Assembly: GCA_900313005.1 (NCBI GenBank)
Contig: ONZJ01000002.1
Coordinates: 1,380,996-1,444,995, forward strand
Direction: 5' to 3'
DNA: 64,000 nt
From: Rhodobacteraceae bacterium EL129
GTDB lineage: Bacteria > Pseudomonadota > Alphaproteobacteria > Rhodobacterales > Rhodobacteraceae
The notes under the pieces were generated by a model. The model saw only the letters and a list, made by a program, of their open reading frames with translations, was not told the origin of the DNA and ran no database searches. Every line of letters starts with the position of its first letter. Position 1 is the stretch's first letter. This document shows positions 18,515 through 28,002 of this stretch, piece after piece. Both the position numbers and the translations under genes were made by a program.

Positions 18515-20485
18515 ATGCACGATTTGTCGTATCGTAAAGAACTGGACGGGCTGCGCGCCATTGCTGTGGTCAGCGTGATCCTGTTCCATGTCGGTTTTCC
18601 GTCCATGCCCGGCGGCTATGTCGGTGTCGATGTGTTCTTTGTCTTGTCCGGCTACTTGATCTGCGGTCAGACCTACCTGCGTCTGGCCGAGGCGCGCTAT
18701 TCCGCGACCGAGTTTTTCGCCCGTCGGATCCGGCGTTTGTCGACCGCGTATTTCGCTTGCTTCCTGGTGACCGCATTGGTCGCCCATGTGTTGTTCCTGC
18801 GCGAGGATATGGCAGAGGTTTTTGCCAATCTGATTGGGTCTATTACCTTCACAAACAACTACAACCTGTTGTTTAGTCAGGGGTATTTCAATCAGGATGC
18901 GCATGAAAATCCGTTTTTGCACACCTGGTCGCTCTCGATAGAAGAGCAGTTCTATATTGGGTTGCCGATCCTGATTTTGCTGACACGGCGCAGCCTGAAG
19001 GCCTTTGTCATCCTGCTGATTGTGATGTTTGTGGTCTCGCTTGCGCTGGTGCTGTTGTCGGGCCAGCGGATTTATCTGCAGGATCAGAGGTTTTTTGCCA
19101 CGTCCTTCCGCATTTGGGAGTTGGCGTTGGGCGGGTTGGTTTTCGTGGCTCAGCAACGTGGCATGCGCTTGCCGCAGATCGGGCCAGTGTGGCCTTTGCT
19201 GGGGCTGGCTTTGGTCATTGCGCCTGTGGGCTGGATTGATGACAGCTGGACCTATCCTGGTTGGATAACCTTGGCACCGACTGTGGGCACAGCCCTGTTG
19301 GTGGCCACAGCCTACCCATCGCAGGGGCGCACGGGGCGGGTGCTGGCCAGCCCTCCGATGGCTTATGTGGGGCGCATTTCCTATGGGGCCTACCTGTGGC
19401 ATTGGCCGCTGATTGTCTTTGTCACCTATTTGTGGGGGGCATTGGGCGATGAAATACGCACGATCCTTGTACTGGCCTCGTTGGGATTGGGGGCGCTGTC
19501 CTATCACCTGATCGAAACCCCCATTCGCCGGATTGATGTGCGGGTGCATAAGGGCAAGCTGTACGCGATGTTTGGCGTGCAAACCGCTGTGTTGCTGGCT
19601 GTGGCGGCGTTTGTGCTGCACCAATCCAACCGCGAGGAAACCGAAGCTGACATCGCCCTGCAGAAGATCAAAGGCGAGATCGGTGCCTTTCATCCTGAAT
19701 GGGATACCTGCTGGAACAAGATGGGCATCGAAGACTATTGCCGCATCGGTGCAGAGGGTGACGGGCCGATCGAATACATCGCCTGGGGTGACAGCATGAC
19801 CAACAGCGCTTATGCCGCCTATGACGCTTATGGCAAGGAAACAGGCAAGCGCGGGGTGATTGCTACATCCGCGGCCTGTGCGCCTTTGCCGGATGTTGCG
19901 CGGGATTATGGCGGGACGGATATTTGTCTGACCTTCAACAAAGGTGTGCTGGCATATCTGGAGACGGCACCCGAGCTTGAGGTCTTTTTGCTAGCGCGCT
20001 GGACCTACTATGCCGAAGGCTATGATGATCAGCGCTCGAACACGCCAAACGAAGCACCGATTGTGGACGCCACAGGGCAGCAGTTGCCGGGCACAAACTT
20101 TGAAATATTCGTGCCGGTCTTTGAAAAGCTGCTGGATAAGATCGGTGCCCGCCACAAGGTGACAGTCGTGAACCTGTGGCCGGTGGCCCCCTATTCTGTG
20201 CCCGTGGCGATGCTGCGCAATGCGCGCTTTGGCACGCGGATTGATCCGATCACGTTGGAGATCTTCAACAATCGTGGTGGGCGTGTGGTCGAGTATGTGA
20301 ACACGGCTGCCACATCACGCGGGATGCGTGTGATCGCGCCACATGAAACGCTGTGCGCCAGTGGCACCTGCATTTTGCACGACAATGGCGTGCCGCTCTA
20401 TGTGGATCAGACACATCTGGGGCAGGCCGGCAATCGGATGCTGCTTGAGATGCTGCTTGACGACGGAACGACATCCGCCAACTAA
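18515..20485 (+). CDS. OafA/YrhL-type acyltransferase with C-terminal SGNH domain
   Basis: This protein of about 656 residues has an N-terminal acyltransferase-3 domain with roughly ten membrane helices (1-360). The family opening YRKELDGLRAIAVVSVILFH contains the conserved Arg and His. The segment HTWSLSIEEQFY near residue 140 is also typical. The C-terminal periplasmic part (about 380-656) resembles an SGNH domain, with GDSMTNSAY near residue 424 and a late DQTHLGQAG near 633 carrying Asp-x-x-His. Such enzymes O-acetylate surface polysaccharide or lipid. ATG 18515 is preferred to TTG 18503 because AGGT precedes it. Followed by a terminator-containing gap to the convergent fadL. Confidence 0.85.
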   Translation: MHDLSYRKELDGLRAIAVVSVILFHVGFPSMPGGYVGVDVFFVLSGYLICGQTYLRLAEARYSATEFFARRIRRLSTAYFACFLVTALVAHVLFLREDMAEVFANLIGSITFTNNYNLLFSQGYFNQDAHENPFLHTWSLSIEEQFYIGLPILILLTRRSLKAFVILLIVMFVVSLALVLLSGQRIYLQDQRFFATSFRIWELALGGLVFVAQQRGMRLPQIGPVWPLLGLALVIAPVGWIDDSWTYPGWITLAPTVGTALLVATAYPSQGRTGRVLASPPMAYVGRISYGAYLWHWPLIVFVTYLWGALGDEIRTILVLASLGLGALSYHLIETPIRRIDVRVHKGKLYAMFGVQTAVLLAVAAFVLHQSNREETEADIALQKIKGEIGAFHPEWDTCWNKMGIEDYCRIGAEGDGPIEYIAWGDSMTNSAYAAYDAYGKETGKRGVIATSAACAPLPDVARDYGGTDICLTFNKGVLAYLETAPELEVFLLARWTYYAEGYDDQRSNTPNEAPIVDATGQQLPGTNFEIFVPVFEKLLDKIGARHKVTVVNLWPVAPYSVPVAMLRNARFGTRIDPITLEIFNNRGGRVVEYVNTAATSRGMRVIAPHETLCASGTCILHDNGVPLYVDQTHLGQAGNRMLLEMLLDDGTTSAN

Positions 20486-20506
20486 ACGGGCATGCGCCAA
20501 AAAGAA

Positions 20507-20534
20507 AGGGCGCAGACGGTGAGATCTGCGCCCT
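20507..20534 (-). terminator. Terminator after the FadL-type porin gene
   Basis: Perfect 10-bp arms AGGGCGCAGA (20507-20516) and TCTGCGCCCT (20525-20534) surround an 8-base loop. On the minus strand the stem is followed by TTTCTTTTT. It lies between convergent genes and may also help stop the acyltransferase transcript. Confidence 0.8.
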
Positions 20535-20561
20535 GTGGCTTTGGTGTTTGTCAGGTCAGGA

Positions 20562-21650
20562 TCAGAAGTGGAAACCCAGTTTGATCCCGGCGCTGATGGC
20601 GTCGTTGTTCGAGAAGTTTCCGCGTGGCGTGTCTGGTGTGCCTGTTTCAGGCAGAGCATTGCCAAACATTGTGTAGCGGATGCCGCCTGACAGTGTCAGT
20701 GCATCGTTCAGCTCGTAACGGCCACCCAAAGAGAAGGCCATCTGGCCATTGGTCGGTGCCAGTGGCGAGACCAGATCATCGCTGCCACCATCTTCGTAGG
20801 TGAACGACAGGCTGGCCGAGAACTTTTCAGTGAACCGACGGCCGACACCGATTTCATAGGTGATGGTGTCGTCCAGCGACGCCAGGTTTGCACCCAGGAC
20901 TGGCGGTTGCAGCGTGAAGGCGCTCCACTCGGACCAGCGCACGCTACCGAACAGCAACGTGTCTTTGGCAATGCCCGATTGGACATCGAGAGATACCGAC
21001 TGAGGTGTCTCCGTGTTGGTCGGAGCCGTTGGGAAGCCGTTTTCCACGGACATCATGCTCAGATCAACAGCTGAGTGGTATGTCAGCGAGGCGCGGAATG
21101 CGATGTCAGGGATTTCATAGGCGCCACCGACGACGTAGCCATAGCCCGTGTCAGAGCTGAAGCGCACGTTATAGCCGTTGGCCGGGCCATAAGCGAGACC
21201 ACCAAGGCCGATTGCGCCTGATGCTTTGACTGCGCGTGGGCCACCATAAACGGCGATGCGATCAGTGGCTTGGAACTTCAGCAAGGCAGTGACGGCATGG
21301 GTTTCAGCGTCCGCGAAAGTACCGCCGAGCAGAGTGGCTGCTGGGCTGCCGCCATAGCGGGTTTCAGCGCCGTAGGGCTGGTCATAAATCAATGCGAACG
21401 ACAGCTGCTCAGTCACGTCCAGCTTGAAGCCTGCGCTGGCCAGGCCAAATTCGCCAGCCACGTTGCTGATCGGATTGCCCAGCAGGTCGGAGCCTGTGAT
21501 GGTTGGTGAAACATGACCAAAAGAAAGTTCGGCATAGTTGCCTTTTTCAAAAATCATGTCGATGGGTGTATAGGAGCGATCCAGGCCGCCGGCCTGTGCT
21601 GCACCTGCGGCGATGGTCAGCGTGGTGGCTGCCAATGCGAGTTGTTTCAT
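20562..21650 (-). CDS. FadL/OMPP1-type outer membrane transport protein
   Basis: This 362-residue protein starts with a signal peptide (MKQLALAATTLTIAAGAAQA). Alternating beta-strand sequence follows, ending in an aromatic C-terminal residue (LGFHF) as expected for outer membrane barrels. The pattern resembles the FadL/TodX/OMPP1 family, which takes up long-chain fatty acids or other hydrophobic compounds. It is shorter than E. coli FadL. The ATG follows GGAGAGGG. A long inverted repeat lies 67-107 bases upstream, so regulated expression is likely. The substrate is not known. Confidence 0.82.
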   Translation of the reverse strand: MKQLALAATTLTIAAGAAQAGGLDRSYTPIDMIFEKGNYAELSFGHVSPTITGSDLLGNPISNVAGEFGLASAGFKLDVTEQLSFALIYDQPYGAETRYGGSPAATLLGGTFADAETHAVTALLKFQATDRIAVYGGPRAVKASGAIGLGGLAYGPANGYNVRFSSDTGYGYVVGGAYEIPDIAFRASLTYHSAVDLSMMSVENGFPTAPTNTETPQSVSLDVQSGIAKDTLLFGSVRWSEWSAFTLQPPVLGANLASLDDTITYEIGVGRRFTEKFSASLSFTYEDGGSDDLVSPLAPTNGQMAFSLGGRYELNDALTLSGGIRYTMFGNALPETGTPDTPRGNFSNNDAISAGIKLGFHF

Positions 21651-21716
21651 TATCCCTCTCCTCCAGAACGAGTTACCAAACTCTGATACGAGGAGGTTAA
21701 ACGTTCACAAAGTTTG

Positions 21717-21757
21717 ACGCCACGTCACGATTTTAGGGGAGGGCCTTGACGTGGCGT
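21717..21757. promoter_or_regulatory. 11-bp inverted repeat upstream of the fadL-like gene
   Basis: ACGCCACGTCA (21717-21727) and TGACGTGGCGT (21747-21757) are perfect reverse complements 19 bases apart. They lie 67-107 bases upstream of the porin start and 33 bases beyond the stop of the codirectional transporter gene. No T-run follows on the minus strand, so an operator is more likely than a terminator. The regulator is unknown. Confidence 0.5.
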
Positions 21758-21789
21758 GACTGTAACAAAATTGCTGCAAACACGGCGAT

Positions 21790-22656
21790 TTATGAGGGTT
21801 TGCGGTGTGTTTCTGACCAGATGTTCAAGTAATTGCCGCCAAAAATGAGCAGCGCTCCGATGATGACAAAGACGTCCAGAGGCTCAGAGTAGAACAAAAG
21901 GCCCACAATTGCGATCACCGGAAGGCGGACAAAATCAACCGGAATCACGACCGTGGCAGGGGCAATGGAAAGGGCCGTGGTCAAGCAGAAGTGGGCCACC
22001 AACCCACCAAGACCGATGACGATCACCCAAGGCAGCAGCTGCGTCGAGGGCAGGGCGATATCGCCATCATAGCCCGCGCAGATCAGCCCAAAGACGCATT
22101 GCATGGCCGTCATCCAGAACAGAATGCAGGTCAGGGATTCGGTGCGGGTCAGCAGTTTGGTGTAAATAATGGAATAGGCAAAGGCGATGGCGCAGCTGGC
22201 GGCAGCAAGTGTGCCGATGTTCACCGTCTCGGGAGAGGGGCGCGCGACAATCAGAATACCGACAAAACCACAGACCGCTGCAATAATCCGGGTTTGGGTC
22301 AGACGCTCGCCCAGCAGGAATGGCGCTAGGATCAGCACCCAGAGTGGCGAGGTGAACTCAAGCGCGAACACCTGGGCCAGGGGGATGATCGTCAGCGCAA
22401 AGAACCACAGGTTCTGCCCTGCGAAATGCGAGATGTTGCGCAGAACCTGAAGGCGCATGCTGCGAAAGGTGATCTGGCGATGGGCCCCGGTGATCAGCGC
22501 GACGGTGACAACGATGGCAAAGCCCACGAAGCTTCGAAAGAGCATGATTTCGAAGGTATCAAGCTCGGCACTGGCGGCACGTCCGGCCACGGCCATCAGG
22601 GAAAACGACAGGATGGAACCGATCATCCACAACGAGCCCCGGATGGTCGGGCTCAT
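21790..22656 (-). CDS. EamA/DMT-family transporter
   Basis: This 288-residue membrane protein has about ten helices in two EamA repeats (about 10-140 and 150-282), typical of the drug/metabolite transporter superfamily. No motif reveals the substrate; members export amino acids, purines or other metabolites. Its ATG overlaps the upstream monooxygenase-like gene stop by 4 bases. That gene overlaps guaA by 10 bases, so guaA and these two genes form one transcript. Its placement behind guaA does not by itself prove a purine substrate. Confidence 0.85.
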   Translation of the reverse strand: MSPTIRGSLWMIGSILSFSLMAVAGRAASAELDTFEIMLFRSFVGFAIVVTVALITGAHRQITFRSMRLQVLRNISHFAGQNLWFFALTIIPLAQVFALEFTSPLWVLILAPFLLGERLTQTRIIAAVCGFVGILIVARPSPETVNIGTLAAASCAIAFAYSIIYTKLLTRTESLTCILFWMTAMQCVFGLICAGYDGDIALPSTQLLPWVIVIGLGGLVAHFCLTTALSIAPATVVIPVDFVRLPVIAIVGLLFYSEPLDVFVIIGALLIFGGNYLNIWSETHRKPS

Positions 22657-22934
22657 CCGGGCATGCCAGTAATGGTGTAATCGCGCGGAAACCCAGCGCT
22701 GATGCGGCCCCAGTTCGAGGCTTTGACACGCGCCTGATGGGCCTCAAAAGCCACGGGGTCTGTGAAATCTTCGGCGACGTCGAAACGACCGGGGTGATCC
22801 GGGTTCTCGGTGACGTTGAACGAGATACAGCCGGGTTCCGCGCGGGTCAGGCGGATGTGTTCCTGCAAAGCGATGCGAATCGCGTCCAGCCGCTCTGGTG
22901 GGACAGTGATGTGGCCGGTCAGCGTCACTCCCAT
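22653..22934 (-). CDS. ABM-domain putative quinol monooxygenase
   Basis: This 93-residue protein has the antibiotic biosynthesis monooxygenase fold (ferredoxin-like, dimeric). The family pattern includes [16 protein letters not shown] near residues 26-41 and a late DPVAFEAHQ segment. Such small proteins include YgiN-type quinol monooxygenases and many of unknown substrate. The ATG lies within the last 10 bases of guaA, and the end overlaps the transporter start by 4 bases, indicating tight translational coupling. The function is not clear from sequence. Confidence 0.8.
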   Translation of the reverse strand: MGVTLTGHITVPPERLDAIRIALQEHIRLTRAEPGCISFNVTENPDHPGRFDVAEDFTDPVAFEAHQARVKASNWGRISAGFPRDYTITGMPG

Positions 22935-24499
22935 TCGATTGTGCCCGGAGGTTTCGAAGTGATGTCATAGGTCACACGGTTGATGCCCGGCACTTCGTTG
23001 ATGATGCGTGTGGCGGTTTCGCCGAGGAACTCGTGAGAGAACGGATAGTAATCCGCTGTCATTCCATCCACGGAATTGACCGCACGCAGGGCACAGGCAA
23101 AATCATAGGTGCGCCCGTCACCCATCACACCCACGGTGCGGACGGGCAGAATGGCCACAAAAGCCTGCCATATCTCATCATAAAGCCCGTGCTTGCGGAT
23201 CTGGTCGATATAGACGGCATCGGCCTTGCGCAGGATCTCCAGTTTTTCGCGGGTGATCTCGCCGGGGCAGCGGATCGCCAAACCAGGGCCGGGGAAGGGA
23301 TGACGCCCGATGAAGCTGTCGGGCAGCCCCAGCTCACGCCCCAGGGCGCGCACTTCGTCTTTGAACAATTCGCGCAGGGGTTCGACCAGTTTCAGGCCCA
23401 TTTTCTCGGGCAGGCCGCCGACGTTGTGGTGCGATTTGATCGTCACCGAGGGGCCACCTGAGAAGGAAACCGATTCGATGACGTCGGGGTAGAGTGTGCC
23501 TTGGGCCAGAAATTCCGCGCCTTCGATGGTGTTCGCGTGTTTCTGGAACACGTCGATGAACAGCCGACCGATGATCTTGCGCTTGGTCTCGGGGTCGGAT
23601 TGTCCGTCCAACTCGCCCAGAAACAGCTCGGATTCGTCGGCGTGGATCAGCGGGATGTTATAGTTGTCGCGGAACATGGTGAGGACTTCGGTCGCCTCAT
23701 CTTGCCGCAGAAGGCCGTGATCGACAAAGACACAGGTCAGCTGGTCGCCAATGGCCTCGTGGATCAGCACGGCGGCGACCGAGGAATCGACCCCGCCGGA
23801 CAGGCCGCAAATGACTTGCTTGTCACCGACCTGTTCGCGGATTTTGCGGATCGCCTCTTCGCGGTAGGCGCCCATGGTCCAATCGCCGGTAAACCCTGCG
23901 GCCCGCACGAAATTTTCGTAAAGTTTCGCGCCGTTCGGGGTGTGGTGCACCTCGGGGTGGAACTGCACGGCGTAGAAGTTGCGCGCGGTGTCGGCGGTGA
24001 TCGCATAGGGCGCGTTGGGTGAGGTGCCGTAGACCTCAAAGCCGGGGGCCAGTTTGCTGACGTGATCGCCGTGGGACATCCAGACCTGTTCGTCGCCATC
24101 AGCGAACCAGCCGTCCAACAGAGACAAAGAGTTGGCAGGGGTTACAAAGGCACGGCCAAATTCGGCAGTGCCGCCACCGCCCGAGATTTTGCCACCGTCC
24201 ACCTGACCGCCCAGTTCCTGCATCATGACCTGCTGACCATAGCAGATGCCAAGGATCGGGATGCCTGCGGTGAACACCGAGGCCGGAGGGCGCGGAGATC
24301 CGCCGCGGGTGACAGAATCAGGTCCGCCCGAGAAGATCACGGCCTTGGGCGCAAACGCGGCAAGAAAGGCGTCGGTGACATTCTGGTAGGGGTGGATTTC
24401 GCAATAGACATTCAGCTCGCGCAGGCGGCGGGCAATCAGCTGCGTTACCTGGCTGCCGAAGTCGATGATCAGAAGGCGGTCATGATGTGTATCGGTCAT
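22925..24499 (-). CDS. guaA: GMP synthase (glutamine-hydrolysing)
   Basis: This 524-residue enzyme makes GMP from XMP, ATP and glutamine. The class I glutaminase domain (1-205) shows the nucleophile Cys in GICYGQQ near residue 86 and the His-Glu pair in QFHPEVHH near 178. The ATP-pyrophosphatase domain has the P-loop SGGVDSSVA near 240. A C-terminal dimerisation domain contains [10 protein letters not shown] and ends in GTIEWE. The length matches the family. It begins a three-gene transcript with the ABM-domain protein and the DMT transporter. Confidence 0.96.
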   Translation of the reverse strand: MTDTHHDRLLIIDFGSQVTQLIARRLRELNVYCEIHPYQNVTDAFLAAFAPKAVIFSGGPDSVTRGGSPRPPASVFTAGIPILGICYGQQVMMQELGGQVDGGKISGGGGTAEFGRAFVTPANSLSLLDGWFADGDEQVWMSHGDHVSKLAPGFEVYGTSPNAPYAITADTARNFYAVQFHPEVHHTPNGAKLYENFVRAAGFTGDWTMGAYREEAIRKIREQVGDKQVICGLSGGVDSSVAAVLIHEAIGDQLTCVFVDHGLLRQDEATEVLTMFRDNYNIPLIHADESELFLGELDGQSDPETKRKIIGRLFIDVFQKHANTIEGAEFLAQGTLYPDVIESVSFSGGPSVTIKSHHNVGGLPEKMGLKLVEPLRELFKDEVRALGRELGLPDSFIGRHPFPGPGLAIRCPGEITREKLEILRKADAVYIDQIRKHGLYDEIWQAFVAILPVRTVGVMGDGRTYDFACALRAVNSVDGMTADYYPFSHEFLGETATRIINEVPGINRVTYDITSKPPGTIEWE

Positions 24500-24722
24500 A
24501 TTTGCCTAGTAGGACGCACGCGGGATGAGTGCAAGAGTGGTGAGGCGCGCGCAGGCCGGTTAACCTGCCTTCCTGACCTCGCAACACAGGAACTTAACTC
24601 AAATGTCGCTTTCTCGCGCCAAAGGGCGGATTCTTTCCCTGAGGCTTTCAACCCTTATTATAAAAGCCTCTTATACCGTACCCGAGGAGGGTGCGCCTTA
24701 CAGCATGCAAAGGTGAAAAGAC

Positions 24723-26261
24723 ATGGCCGAAGGACGCCGGAGATCACGTGGGGGTGGCGGTGCCGCCAGACGCGCGGAACGCACAGCCGTCAGCATTGAA
24801 ACCGCAAAGTACATCGAGCGGAATATCCCGAATTTCGAGATCCTGACCGAAGAAGCGCTGGATATCATTGAAGCCAATGCCGAGCAGGTGCTGGAAGAGA
24901 TCGGTGTGAACTTTGTCGATAACCCAGCGGCATTGGAACGCTGGCGTGCAGCAGGTGCGGATATCGACGGCGAGCGGGTGCGTATTCCCAAAGGTCTGGC
25001 GCGTGAGCTGATCAAGACGGCGCCAAAGCAGTTCACCCAGGTGGCCCGCAACCCTGAGCGCAATGTGGTCATCGGCGGCAAGAACCTGGTGCTGGCCCCG
25101 GTCTACGGCCCGCCCTTCGTGCGCGACATGGATGGCGGTCGCCGCTATGCCACGATGGATGATTTCACCAAATTCGTGAAGCTGGGGTACATGTCGAAAT
25201 GGCTGCACCACTCGGGCGGCACTGTGTGTGAGCCCACGGATGTGGCCGTGAACAAACGCCACCTCGATATGCTGCACGCGCATATGGTTTATTCGGACAA
25301 GCCCTTCATGGGATCGGTGACCGAACCCAGTCGCGCACAGGATTCGATTGAGATGTGCGAGATCCTGTTCGGCAAGGAGTTCGTTCAGGAAAACACGGTG
25401 ATGACCTCGCTGATCAACATCAATTCGCCCATGACCTTTGACGATGTGATGATGGGCGCGATGGAGGTTTATGCACAGAACAATCAGGCGTGCATCGTGT
25501 CACCCTTTATCGTCGGCGGGGCCATGGCACCAGTGACGGTGGCGGGGACGCTGACGCAGGTGATGGCCGAAGTACTGGCAGGTATTGCTTACAATCAGCT
25601 TTGCCGTGCAGGTGCTCCGGTGATCATGGGGGCCTTTGTGACCTCGATCGATATGAACTCGGGTGCGCCGACCTTTGGCACGCCAGAGGCGGCCCACATT
25701 ACTTATGGCGCAGGTCAGATCGCCCGCCGTCTGGGTCTGCCATATCGTTCGGCCGGATCGTTTACCGGGTCGAAACTGCCCGATGCGCAGGCGGCGTATG
25801 AGACGTCAAACAGCCTGAACATGGGCTTGCTGGCCGGTGTGAACTTCATGCTGCACAGCTGCGGCTGGCTGGAAGGGGGGCTGGTGTCCTCGTTCGAGAA
25901 GTTCGTGATGGACGCTGATCAGCTGGGAACGCTGCACCATCTGGCGCAGGGCGTTCACATGGATGAAAACGGCCAGGGCATGGATGCGATTCGTGAAGTG
26001 GGTCCGGGTGGGCACTATCTGGGATGCGCACACACGCAGGCCAACTTTAAATCTGCCTTCTGGCGGTCCAATATGCTGGACTACAAACCGTTCGAGCAAT
26101 GGGCCGAGGAAGGCGAGCGCGATACCATGACGCTGGCCAATGCCAAGATGAAGCAGATGTTGGAAAACTATCAGCAACCAGCGCTTGATCCTGCCATTGC
26201 CGAGGCATTGGCCGAATATGTGGCCACCAAAAAGGCATCGATGCCCGACGCCTTTGGTTGA
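24723..26261 (+). CDS. MttB-family methyltransferase homologue without pyrrolysine
   Basis: This 512-residue protein belongs to the trimethylamine methyltransferase (MttB) superfamily. No in-frame TAG occurs, so it is of the non-pyrrolysine kind. Some characterised members, such as MtgB, demethylate glycine betaine onto a corrinoid protein. The N-terminus (about 1-25) is Arg/Gly-rich and unusual. The TIM-barrel core shows SGGTVCEP, NINSPMTFD and GAPTFGTPEAAH segments. No corrinoid protein gene is adjacent. The ATG follows a weak GTGAAAAG site after a 223-base gap. A link to the DMGDH-like genes is plausible but not shown. Confidence 0.8.
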   Translation: MAEGRRRSRGGGGAARRAERTAVSIETAKYIERNIPNFEILTEEALDIIEANAEQVLEEIGVNFVDNPAALERWRAAGADIDGERVRIPKGLARELIKTAPKQFTQVARNPERNVVIGGKNLVLAPVYGPPFVRDMDGGRRYATMDDFTKFVKLGYMSKWLHHSGGTVCEPTDVAVNKRHLDMLHAHMVYSDKPFMGSVTEPSRAQDSIEMCEILFGKEFVQENTVMTSLININSPMTFDDVMMGAMEVYAQNNQACIVSPFIVGGAMAPVTVAGTLTQVMAEVLAGIAYNQLCRAGAPVIMGAFVTSIDMNSGAPTFGTPEAAHITYGAGQIARRLGLPYRSAGSFTGSKLPDAQAAYETSNSLNMGLLAGVNFMLHSCGWLEGGLVSSFEKFVMDADQLGTLHHLAQGVHMDENGQGMDAIREVGPGGHYLGCAHTQANFKSAFWRSNMLDYKPFEQWAEEGERDTMTLANAKMKQMLENYQQPALDPAIAEALAEYVATKKASMPDAFG

Positions 26262-26274
26262 TATGTGATACGGG

Positions 26275-26613
26275 TCAAACCGAGCCATTCGGTTTGACCC
26301 GTACGGGCTGCGGGGCCGGTGCGGGCTGCGCGTAGAGCGCGCGCATCAGACGGGCTTCGCCCATCAAGGCAATTAACAAATCAACGTGATCCGCGGCACA
26401 GTAGGTCGCGTCATTGGATTGGCGTGTCTCATTCATGTCCTGTTCCATCTCGATCAGCCGTTGCAACGCTTCGGCGTTCACAGGCACGCGCCCCGAGGGG
26501 AACAAACGTCGCAGGTGCAGGTCGCGCTGATAGGTGGCGGCCCCGATACGGGCGGCCTGAATGAGCAGGCGCGGGCGGTGGATGTTGTTGAGATGGTTCA
26601 GCAATTCGTGCAT
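26275..26613 (-). CDS. DUF6477-like protein
   Basis: This 112-residue basic, helical protein resembles a family I know from Rhodobacteraceae (DUF6477). The core reads HRPRLLIQAARIGAATYQRD near residues 12-31, followed by HVDLLIALMGEARLMRA near 76-92 and a Pro-rich tail. No enzyme motif or membrane segment is visible. It is divergent from the DUF6456-like HTH gene, a pairing that suggests shared control. It ends 13 bases from the convergent MttB-like gene. The function is unknown, and the family name is from memory. Confidence 0.65.
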   Translation of the reverse strand: MHELLNHLNNIHRPRLLIQAARIGAATYQRDLHLRRLFPSGRVPVNAEALQRLIEMEQDMNETRQSNDATYCAADHVDLLIALMGEARLMRALYAQPAPAPQPVRVKPNGSV

Positions 26614-26854
26614 TCAGATTCTCCTTTTTGTCGCACCAAGATGGCACAACCTAAAAGGGTGTTGCGTAGACGGTCACATCTGCGTTCGCAGCCCTGCGGC
26701 TTTGTTTACCAATTAGCGACAATTGTTAAGAACATGGAAACAATTAACGAACCAGAAAGGTTTTCCCGTATAGGTAGAGCTCGCTTGTGGATAACTCTGT
26801 GGACAGACAGAGGGTTTCCCAAGTCTCGGTAAAGGCAGAGTTACGGAGGGGAAT
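26614..26854. promoter_or_regulatory. Divergent control region with a perfect DnaA box
   Basis: The region holds TGTGGATAA at 26786-26794, the exact complement of the DnaA box TTATCCACA. A second, weaker copy (TGTGGACAG) follows 12 bases later, at 26798-26806. An AT-rich stretch with TTAA motifs lies at about 26710-26750. It lies between the DUF6477-like and DUF6456-like genes. DnaA or a cell-cycle regulator may act here. It is not sufficient to call a replication origin. Confidence 0.5.
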
Positions 26855-27985
26855 ATGCGGAACGGTCCAACCGCGAGTCCATTGGACGGAGTTGTGCCCA
26901 ATTGGGTGCCACGACCGGCGGTACATTACCTGGCTCATATCGAGGCAGGCTTGCCGATTCGGAAACTGGCGCGCGATGCGGGATGCCATGCTTCGACAGT
27001 GCTTCGACAAATCCGCAGCTTCGAATCTCGTCGCGAAGATCCCTTGGTGGATGCGGCGCTCTGCCGATTGGGGCGATCTCTTCCTGCGCGGGATGCTGGT
27101 TCCTACCGCAAGGAGACACCAATGGCTGCACAAAGTGAGATACCCCCTGTCGATACGACGTTAACGGAAGAGGATTTTCGTCGTGAAGGCGCACGGGTTT
27201 TGCGGCGTTTGGTGGAGCCGGGTGCGCTGCTGGTGGTCGCGGCCAATATGGACAAGGCTGTTGTGGTGCGCGACCGCGAAGGGGCCGAGCCCACGCGTAC
27301 AGGTGTGGTGGACAAGGAAGTGGCCGAAGCGATTGCATTGAAAGGCTGGATCCAGTGCACGCAATCGGGCCGCATCACACGCTATACCGTCAGCCCCGCG
27401 GGACGGGATGCGCTGGGTCGGCTGATGGCTGATGCCGAAAACGCAGCCCTTGGATTTGCAGAAATGCCTGCGACGTTTCAGGGGCAGGGGGCGCTCTTGC
27501 CCACGCCGGACGCCGACAATGCCAATGCGCCCAGCAAACGTAAACGTTATGCCGCCACGGAATCGCCTGTGCTGGTCTTGGCGCGGCGCAAAGACAAAAC
27601 CGGCGCGCCGTTTCTGAGCGATGAGTTGGTGCGTGCAGGCGAACGGTTGCGCGAGGATTTTGAGCTGGCGCAAATGAATATGCGCGGCGAGCAGAACTGG
27701 GATGCCTATGTCACTGGCATGGACGCCTCTGCGCCTTTACAGGCCGGTGATGTGACCCAGGCCGAGGCCGAAGCGCGTGATCGCGTGGCCGGTGCTCTCA
27801 GAGACCTGGGGCCGGGCTTGGGGGATGTGGCCTTGCACTGCTGTTGCCATTTGGGCGGGCTGGAGCTGGCCGAGAAGAACATGGGCTGGTCGGCGCGTTC
27901 GGGCAAGGTGGTGCTGCGCATCGCACTCCAACGTCTGAGCCGCCACTACCGCGAATTGGGCGATGCAGGGCAGATGATCGGGTGA
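26855..27985 (+). CDS. DUF6456-like helix-turn-helix protein
   Basis: This 376-residue protein has an N-terminal helix-turn-helix (GLPIRKLARDAGCHASTVLR, about 33-52). A linker and a second winged-helix-like region (about 100-195) follow. The conserved C-terminal part (about 240-370) contains ERLREDFELAQM and DVALHCCCHLGGLE. I match this to the DUF6456 family of alphaproteobacteria. The ATG is preceded by GGAGGGG. It is likely a transcriptional regulator. A perfect DnaA box lies about 60 bases upstream, so replication-linked expression is possible. Two terminator hairpins follow. Confidence 0.7.
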   Translation: MRNGPTASPLDGVVPNWVPRPAVHYLAHIEAGLPIRKLARDAGCHASTVLRQIRSFESRREDPLVDAALCRLGRSLPARDAGSYRKETPMAAQSEIPPVDTTLTEEDFRREGARVLRRLVEPGALLVVAANMDKAVVVRDREGAEPTRTGVVDKEVAEAIALKGWIQCTQSGRITRYTVSPAGRDALGRLMADAENAALGFAEMPATFQGQGALLPTPDADNANAPSKRKRYAATESPVLVLARRKDKTGAPFLSDELVRAGERLREDFELAQMNMRGEQNWDAYVTGMDASAPLQAGDVTQAEAEARDRVAGALRDLGPGLGDVALHCCCHLGGLELAEKNMGWSARSGKVVLRIALQRLSRHYRELGDAGQMIG

Positions 27986-28002
27986 ACACTGCTTCTGGCT
28001 AG

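Noticed and set aside
18473..19693. Minus-strand open frame of 406 codons antisense to the OafA-like acyltransferase
   Set aside because: Its Gln/His-rich translation is typical of the shadow of a membrane-protein gene; the plus-strand frame has clear acyltransferase motifs.
26614..26854. Chromosomal replication origin
   Set aside because: One perfect and one weak DnaA box are too few, and neither dnaA nor other typical origin neighbours are present.
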